Assembly: GCA_017619815.1 (NCBI GenBank)
Contig: JAFZRR010000045.1
Location: 1-18,944 of the forward strand
Direction: 5' to 3'
From: Bacilli bacterium
GTDB lineage: Bacteria; Bacillota_I; Bacilli_A; RFN20; CAG-826
Length of the DNA: 18,944 bases
Each line of letters starts with the position of its first letter. Within the stretch, counting starts at the first letter, position 1. Made by a program: the position numbers and the translations under genes. Under the pieces are notes generated by a model that searched no databases, was not told where the DNA came from, and worked only from the letters and a program-made list of their open reading frames with translations. Shown here in pieces: positions 14,454 to 18,944 of this stretch.

Positions 14454-15743
14454 ATGAAAACAAAAGAATATAAAAAAAGAATTATAGATGACCAACTTCA
14501 GCTTAAATTAGATTCGTTTGGCGCTACTTTGATAGTTGGTCCGAAAAGTTGTGGTAAAACCACAAGTGCGAAACAAAAAGCCAAAAGCATCATTGAATTT
14601 CAAGATGAGGACTTACGCGATGGATATCTTACTACCGCTAATACCATGCCATCAAAATTGTTAATTGGAGAGACTCCGAGATTATTTGATGAATGGCAAG
14701 ATGCACCAAAGATTTGGGGCGCTATAAGAAAAAGCGTTGATGATAGAAATGAAAATGGCCTCTATATTTTAACAGGTTCCTCTTCCGCAGATGTCGAGAC
14801 ACCTCACACAGGAACAGCACGCATTTCCACTTTGAGAATGTATCCTATGTCTTTATACGAAAGCGGCGAATCAACAGGCGAAGTATCACTAATTGATTTA
14901 TTTAATGGCAAAGATTTTGATTTTGTTGAATCTAAATTAACCATGGATGAGTTAATATTCGCTATATGTAGAGGCGGATGGCCAAGAAGTTTATTTAATA
15001 AAACGCCAGAATCAAAGTTAGAAGTAGCTAAGGACATATTCGTTCAAACATGCAATAAAGATATAAGTTCTATTGATGGTGTTAAGCGAAACAATAAATG
15101 GGCTGAGAAAGTATTAAAATCATATTCTAGAAACATTTGTACTCTTGCGGAAACGAAAACAATATTTGCAGATGTCACCTCTACTACCGGAATGACAAAA
15201 TCAACGTTTTATGAATATATCAACGCTTTAAACAAATTATACATAATTGAAGATTTGCCAGCTTGGTGTCCTTCTATAAGAAGCAGAGAATTAATAAGGG
15301 CGAGCGCAAAAAGAAATCTAGTTGATCCTTCTATTGCTGTCGCCGCACTAGGTGTTGGTCCTGAATTCTTTAATACTGATTTTAAAACTCTCGGTTTCCT
15401 ATTTGAATCATTGTGCATAAGAGATCTTAAAATTTATTCGTCAAAAATGAGAGGCGAATTATCTTATTATCACGATAGATATGGTTTAGAAGCTGATGGA
15501 GTTTTACATTTGCAAGATGGAAGATATGCTTTAATTGAATTTAAATTGGGACAACAAGAAATTGACGATGCCGCTAAACATCTTTGTAAAATCGAAGAAT
15601 TGATTAAAAAGTATAATGAAACAGAAGAACAAGTTCCATTAAGACTACCTGATTTAAAAATAGTTATTACAGCTACACAATATGGTTATAGACGCGAAGA
15701 AGACGGAGTATATGTTATTCCAATTGGTTGCTTAAAAGATTGA
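14454..15743 (+). CDS. DUF4143-type AAA ATPase
   Basis: From ATG 14454 this is 429 residues, the usual size for the family. The ATPase part has Walker A GPKSCGKT (29-36), Walker B RLFDEWQ (76-82, Asp79 and Glu80) and a TGSSS sensor (108-112). A winged-helix-like segment follows at about 232-268 (TSTTGMTKSTFYEYINALNK). The C-terminal DUF4143 part shows FESL (Glu318), EADG (Asp348) and IEFKLG (Glu362-x-Lys364), arranged like a PD-(D/E)xK fold. Members are widespread, often in mobile or rapidly varying regions, and their role is not settled. The longer frame from TTG 14418 is rejected because that codon precedes the predicted transcript. The gene stands alone between repeat copies B and C with its own promoter, iterons and terminator. 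Confidence 0.88.
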   Translation: MKTKEYKKRIIDDQLQLKLDSFGATLIVGPKSCGKTTSAKQKAKSIIEFQDEDLRDGYLTTANTMPSKLLIGETPRLFDEWQDAPKIWGAIRKSVDDRNENGLYILTGSSSADVETPHTGTARISTLRMYPMSLYESGESTGEVSLIDLFNGKDFDFVESKLTMDELIFAICRGGWPRSLFNKTPESKLEVAKDIFVQTCNKDISSIDGVKRNNKWAEKVLKSYSRNICTLAETKTIFADVTSTTGMTKSTFYEYINALNKLYIIEDLPAWCPSIRSRELIRASAKRNLVDPSIAVAALGVGPEFFNTDFKTLGFLFESLCIRDLKIYSSKMRGELSYYHDRYGLEADGVLHLQDGRYALIEFKLGQQEIDDAAKHLCKIEELIKKYNETEEQVPLRLPDLKIVITATQYGYRREEDGVYVIPIGCLKD

Positions 15744-15840
15744 TTATAAACAGTGTGAGTGGGTTTAAACCCCGTGTCTGTCCAGTTTGTAAGAGATATA
15801 TATTTCGACTTAAAATAGTTTGGTAAGATGGAATAGTTGA

Positions 15841-15865
15841 GAGAGGGTTTGCTCCTTCTCTTTTT
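15841..15865 (+). terminator. Terminator of the AAA ATPase gene
   Basis: GAGAGGG (15841-15847) pairs with CCTTCTC (15854-15860), seven pairs including one G-U, with a 6-base loop and then TTTTT. In copy B the same position holds a longer hairpin with different bases and no T-tract. Confidence 0.6.
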
Positions 15866-15884
15866 CCTCATATACATAGTATAT

Positions 15885-15917
15885 ATAAAAGAAAAGACAC
15901 TTAATTATTCGTGTCTT
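15885..15917 (-). terminator. Terminator of tRNA-Ser
   Basis: On the minus strand, 12 bases after the tRNA CCA end, AAGACAC and GTGTCTT form a 7-bp stem with a 10-base loop followed by TTCTTTT. Confidence 0.7.
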
Positions 15918-15929
15918 GACAATCGATGA

Positions 15930-16020
15930 TGGCGGAGGAACAGGGATTTGAACCCTGGCACCGAGTTACCAGTCTACGAGCTTTCCAAGCCCGCCCCTTC
16001 AGCCTCTTGGGTATTCCTCC
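15930..16020 (-). tRNA. tRNA-Ser (anticodon GGA)
   Basis: The minus strand reads GGAGGAATACCCAAG from 16020. An anticodon stem CGGGC/GCTCG encloses the loop TTGGAAA, giving anticodon GGA for UCC and UCU codons. The long variable arm is typical of serine tRNA. The T-arm reads CAGGGTTCAAATCCCTG, and the acceptor end TTCCTCC is followed by an encoded GCCA. Acceptor pairing GGAGGAA/TTCCTCC is perfect. The 3' end faces the accessory region, the usual geometry for island insertion. Confidence 0.96.
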
Positions 16021-16089
16021 GTATTTAAGGCATCTTTAGACGTTTATTGGTAATGTGCGATAGTTATTATATTAAAAAGTAATATTTAA

Positions 16090-16584
16090 TTAAAGAGGAA
16101 AATCAATAAATTTATCTCTCACATGGAAAGTATCTGATAATGTAGGAGATAAGGCTTGCAAGATATAATCTTGTTTAATACCTTTTGTCTCAATTCTAAA
16201 TGCATTGAATTTGATCGAACTAACTTTATGGAATTTAGATAAATCAATAACCATCTTTACCTTGTAGTTATTTCCTTCAATAGTGGCTTCGCTTTTGAAA
16301 AAATCATTTTTAATGAATACTGGTTTTCCATTAACGATTTTAGCGATGAAAGTGGTGCCGTTTGGGGCAACTTCAAATTCATAATAAAAGTCATCACCAA
16401 AATCCAAGAATACTTCAACGACATCTCCTCTCCAGATTTCATCGTTATCCTTATTGGAATAACTATTTAAAGAAGAGTCTTTTGCAATAAATTCAAAGAA
16501 TAAAACATTGTTATCTTTTTTATAAGTAACTAATGTTTCCGGTAATATTTCTTTTCCAGTGCGATTGTCTAATAGTTTTTGCAT
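16090..16584 (-). CDS. CBM9-like (carbohydrate-binding family 9 type) small protein
   Basis: This 164-residue beta-rich protein has no signal peptide or membrane helix. The segment DEIWRGDVVEVFLDFGDD (48-65) followed by YYEFEVAPNG (67-76) is characteristic of the CBM9-like domain, which usually binds sugars. The domain is almost the whole protein and seems cytoplasmic, so it may bind an intracellular sugar or be structural. It precedes tRNA-Ser on the same strand with a 69-bp gap and is divergent from the pseudouridine synthase gene. No Shine-Dalgarno site is visible; an extended -10 element just upstream suggests a leaderless message. The specific ligand cannot be read from the sequence. Confidence 0.7.
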   Translation of the reverse strand: MQKLLDNRTGKEILPETLVTYKKDNNVLFFEFIAKDSSLNSYSNKDNDEIWRGDVVEVFLDFGDDFYYEFEVAPNGTTFIAKIVNGKPVFIKNDFFKSEATIEGNNYKVKMVIDLSKFHKVSSIKFNAFRIETKGIKQDYILQALSPTLSDTFHVRDKFIDFPL

Positions 16585-16590
16585 GTTTTA

Positions 16591-16599
16591 ATAATAGCA
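16591..16599 (-). promoter_or_regulatory. Extended -10 element of the CBM9-like gene
   Basis: On the minus strand TGCTATTAT (an extended -10) ends 7 bases before the ATG. Transcription would begin at or beside the start codon, giving a leaderless mRNA. Confidence 0.35.
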
Positions 16600-16682
16600 A
16601 CCACCGATTTTTTTATCGAACAAAAATAAAAGAAAAAGAAAAACTACTCTTTAATAAAAGAGAATAATGTTAAAATTATTGT

Positions 16683-17666
16683 ATGCAAAAGTACATCGTC
16701 GATAGCAAAGAATCAGGACAAACTTTAGAGAAGTATGTCAAAAAAGTTCTTAATACCGCACCTTTGTCTTTTATATATAAACTTTTTCGAAAAAAAGATG
16801 TCAAAGTAAATGGCCATTGGCAAAAAGAAAAATATATCGTTAATGAAGGTGAAGAAATAACCATCTTCATTTCCGATGAACAAATGGAAGAATTTAATAA
16901 AAAGAATGTTTATTCACCAAGTAACTTTATTGAACCATGGATTTTATATGAAGATAATAATGTCTTATTTATAAATAAACCGCGTGGTGTTTTAGTGCAA
17001 AAAGATGAAAATTATAATGAAAAACCATTAGACCAAATGGTTATCGAATATCTCATGTATAAAGGCGAATACGATCCACAAAATGATTTAGCTTTTAAAC
17101 CAGGTCCAGCGCATAGAATTGATAGAAATACATCTGGTATTGTGATCTTTGGTAAAAACCATGATGCATTAGCGTATCTATTTGAACTATTCCAAAAACA
17201 CGAACTCATTGGAAAACATTATCTTTGCTTAGTCGTGGGAGATGTCGCTAAAGAAGGAACTGTGGAAGTTCCACTTAGAAAGAACTTCGATACAAAGAAA
17301 GTTGTTGTGGCCCCAATCAGCAGTGGTGCGAAACCCGCAAAAACTGTCTATCATCCAATCGAAAGATTTGGTGACTATACATTATTAGATATCACACTTA
17401 TTACAGGAAGAACCCATCAAATCCGTGTTCATATGTCTTATATAAGACACCATGTCGTAGGAGATGGGAAATATGGAGACTTCCAAGCGAATAACTTAAT
17501 TGAAAAAGAATATGGATTTAAAAACCAATTCTTGCATGCTTCTGAAGTCCATTTTGGAGAACTAAAAGCACCTTTAAATAATCTCTCCAAAAAGAGTTTC
17601 AAAGCCCCAATGCCAAAAGAATATGATGATTTGTTAAATAGATTAAGAGACAGAAAGAAGGATTGA
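16683..17666 (+). CDS. RluA-family 23S rRNA pseudouridine synthase
   Basis: This 327-residue protein converts specific uridines in rRNA to pseudouridine. It has an N-terminal S4-like RNA-binding domain (about 12-65, with KKDVKVNG at 37-44) and then the catalytic domain. INKPRGVLV (97-105) and HRIDRNTSG (144-152) are the RluA signatures, with catalytic Asp147, and GRTHQIRVHM (about 242-251) is the third. Length matches RluD and RluC relatives; the exact target uridine cannot be told from sequence. The stop lies 3 bases before the phosphoglucomutase ATG, whose ribosome binding site is inside this gene, so the two are co-transcribed. A possible -10 (TTAAAAT) lies just before the ATG. Confidence 0.93.
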   Translation: MQKYIVDSKESGQTLEKYVKKVLNTAPLSFIYKLFRKKDVKVNGHWQKEKYIVNEGEEITIFISDEQMEEFNKKNVYSPSNFIEPWILYEDNNVLFINKPRGVLVQKDENYNEKPLDQMVIEYLMYKGEYDPQNDLAFKPGPAHRIDRNTSGIVIFGKNHDALAYLFELFQKHELIGKHYLCLVVGDVAKEGTVEVPLRKNFDTKKVVVAPISSGAKPAKTVYHPIERFGDYTLLDITLITGRTHQIRVHMSYIRHHVVGDGKYGDFQANNLIEKEYGFKNQFLHASEVHFGELKAPLNNLSKKSFKAPMPKEYDDLLNRLRDRKKD

Positions 17667-17669
17667 AAT

Positions 17670-18944
17670 ATGACTCTTACCGAACAAAACTATCAAAGAT
17701 GGTTAAATTCACCAAAGGTGAGTGAAGAAACCAAACAAGAATTAAGAAAGATGAACCAAGCCCAAATCGATGACGCATTCTTTAAGGATGTGGAATTCGG
17801 TACCGCAGGTATGCGTGGTGTTTTAGGCCCAGGCACAAACCGTTTGAACAGTTTTACTGTTACTAAAGCCACTGTGGGATTCGCTCAATACTTATTAGAA
17901 CTATTCCCAAAAGCCAAAGAAATGGGTGTTGTGATTAGCCATGATAATAGACATCAATCTAGAGATTTTACATTATTAAGCGCAAAAGTCTTAAATGACT
18001 TTGGCATTAAAGCTTATATCTTTGATGCTTTAAGACCAACTCCAGAATTATCATTCGCTGTGAGATATCTTAAAGCTTGTGGTGGCATCATGATTACTGC
18101 CTCCCATAACCCAAAAGAATATAACGGATACAAAGTATACGATGAAACTGGCTGTCAATTAGTGCCAGAAAAGATTTCTCGTTTATTAGAACTCATCGCC
18201 GCTTTACCAAACGAACTTGATGTTGAATATAAGAAAGCGGACGTTCTCGGTGAAACCGTTATGTTAGATAACAAGGTTGATGATGAATATGTGAGACTTT
18301 GTGAATCTATCGCCATTAATAAAGATTTAGATAAATCTAACTTCAAGATTGTCTTCACTCCAAATCACGGTACTTCTTATGTTCCTTCTATGAGAATATT
18401 TAAAGATTTAGGATATGACATCGTTCCAGTTTTATCGCAGTGCAATCCTGACCCAGACTTCTCTGGTACATTATCACCAAACCCAGAAGATCCAAGAAGC
18501 TATATCGAAGGATTAAAACTCGCAAAAGAAGTGGGTGCTAAACTCTTAGTTATGACTGACCCAGATGGTGACCGTGTTGGTTTAGGATATTTAGCTAGTG
18601 ATGGTAGCTATCAAACATTTACTGGTAATCAATCCGCGGCCATCTTGCTAGATTACATTCTCTCTGAAAGAAAGAAGAAAGGATTATTATCCGACAATGG
18701 TGTTATGTATAACACAATCGTTACTTCTTCTTTAGGTAAAGAAGTTGCTTCATATTATGGTGTGAAAACCGAGCAATTCTTAACTGGATTTAAATTCATC
18801 GGTAATAGAATTGATCATTATGAAAAATTAGGTAATGGTCCACACTTTGAATTTGGTTATGAAGAATCATATGGTTGTTTAGTCGCTCCATTTGCCAGAG
18901 ACAAAGACGGTTGCCAAGCCATCCTCTTATATTGTGAAATGGCG
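17670..18944 (+). CDS. Phosphoglucomutase/phosphomannomutase, cut at the window edge
   Basis: The first 425 codons are present and the frame is open to the last base; the family is usually about 560-580 residues. It interconverts hexose 1- and 6-phosphates, linking glycolysis to glycogen and cell-envelope sugar synthesis in the cytoplasm. Motifs in order: FGTAGMRG (43-50), the phosphoserine loop TASHNP (143-148, Ser145), the metal loop DPDGDR (297-302) and the sugar-binding GYEESYG (396-402). The start is supported by GAAGGA 7 bases upstream. It follows the pseudouridine synthase gene by 3 bases and is core metabolism, outside the accessory part of the window. Confidence 0.95.
   Translation, partial: MTLTEQNYQRWLNSPKVSEETKQELRKMNQAQIDDAFFKDVEFGTAGMRGVLGPGTNRLNSFTVTKATVGFAQYLLELFPKAKEMGVVISHDNRHQSRDFTLLSAKVLNDFGIKAYIFDALRPTPELSFAVRYLKACGGIMITASHNPKEYNGYKVYDETGCQLVPEKISRLLELIAALPNELDVEYKKADVLGETVMLDNKVDDEYVRLCESIAINKDLDKSNFKIVFTPNHGTSYVPSMRIFKDLGYDIVPVLSQCNPDPDFSGTLSPNPEDPRSYIEGLKLAKEVGAKLLVMTDPDGDRVGLGYLASDGSYQTFTGNQSAAILLDYILSERKKKGLLSDNGVMYNTIVTSSLGKEVASYYGVKTEQFLTGFKFIGNRIDHYEKLGNGPHFEFGYEESYGCLVAPFARDKDGCQAILLYCEMA

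Larger units (their letters stand above)
15752..15952. repeat. tRNA-Ser flank repeat, copy C (native)
   Basis: This is the copy attached to the intact tRNA-Ser gene and is the likely parent of A and B. It has GGGTTTAAACCC, a GTCTGTCC block, a hairpin at 15841-15860, the AT palindrome, the tRNA terminator, and TGACAATCGATGATGGCGG running into the tRNA. It starts about 9 bases after the ATPase stop codon. Confidence 0.8.

Overview
The window reads as an accessory island of a low-GC Gram-positive bacterium, probably an uncultured Bacilli or Mollicutes-related lineage. The base composition is AT-rich, most starts are ATG with weak or absent Shine-Dalgarno sites, and TGA acts as an ordinary stop. 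The right end (16.0-18.9 kb) is core genome: tRNA-Ser(GGA), a small CBM9-like protein, an RluA-type pseudouridine synthase and a phosphoglucomutase cut by the window edge. The rest, on the 3' side of the tRNA-Ser gene, is accessory DNA with almost every gene on the + strand.

Region by region. 0.2-1.7 kb: a two-gene Thoeris system that looks like type II, a membrane protein with a macro (DUF6430-like) domain followed by a TIR/MTH538-family protein. 1.9-5.5 kb: a membrane-anchored XRE regulator and a secreted subtilisin-like protease. 5.7-7.1 kb: a DUF4365-type nuclease-fold protein overlapping a small unknown gene. 7.2-11.15 kb: a second membrane XRE regulator, a secreted papain-like cysteine peptidase, a four-helix membrane protein and a decayed gene, linked by overlaps. 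The two secreted peptidases belong to unrelated catalytic families but share a C-terminal region of about 260 residues, so the two regulator/peptidase pairs look like two versions of one module.

11.2-16.0 kb: three diverged direct copies (A, B, C) of one roughly 200-bp block. Copy C is the native downstream flank of tRNA-Ser, with its terminator. Copy B still carries a degraded 3' end of the tRNA. Copy A is the most eroded. Between A and B lie a 625-residue orphan with a C-terminal membrane hairpin, a candidate small structured RNA and a broken macro-domain gene. Between B and C lies a DUF4143-type AAA ATPase with upstream iterons. This pattern fits serial insertion at the tRNA-Ser 3' end, the oldest junction being farthest from the tRNA; a cassette-like array is the alternative. 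No integrase is present in the window.

The strongest candidates for something undescribed are the XRE-membrane-regulator/secreted-peptidase modules with their shared C-terminal region, and the tRNA-flank repeat array with its cargo. Thoeris itself is a known defence system; the cysteine-rich C-terminal half of its TIR protein may be worth noting. All family assignments were made by eye from motifs, without database searches.
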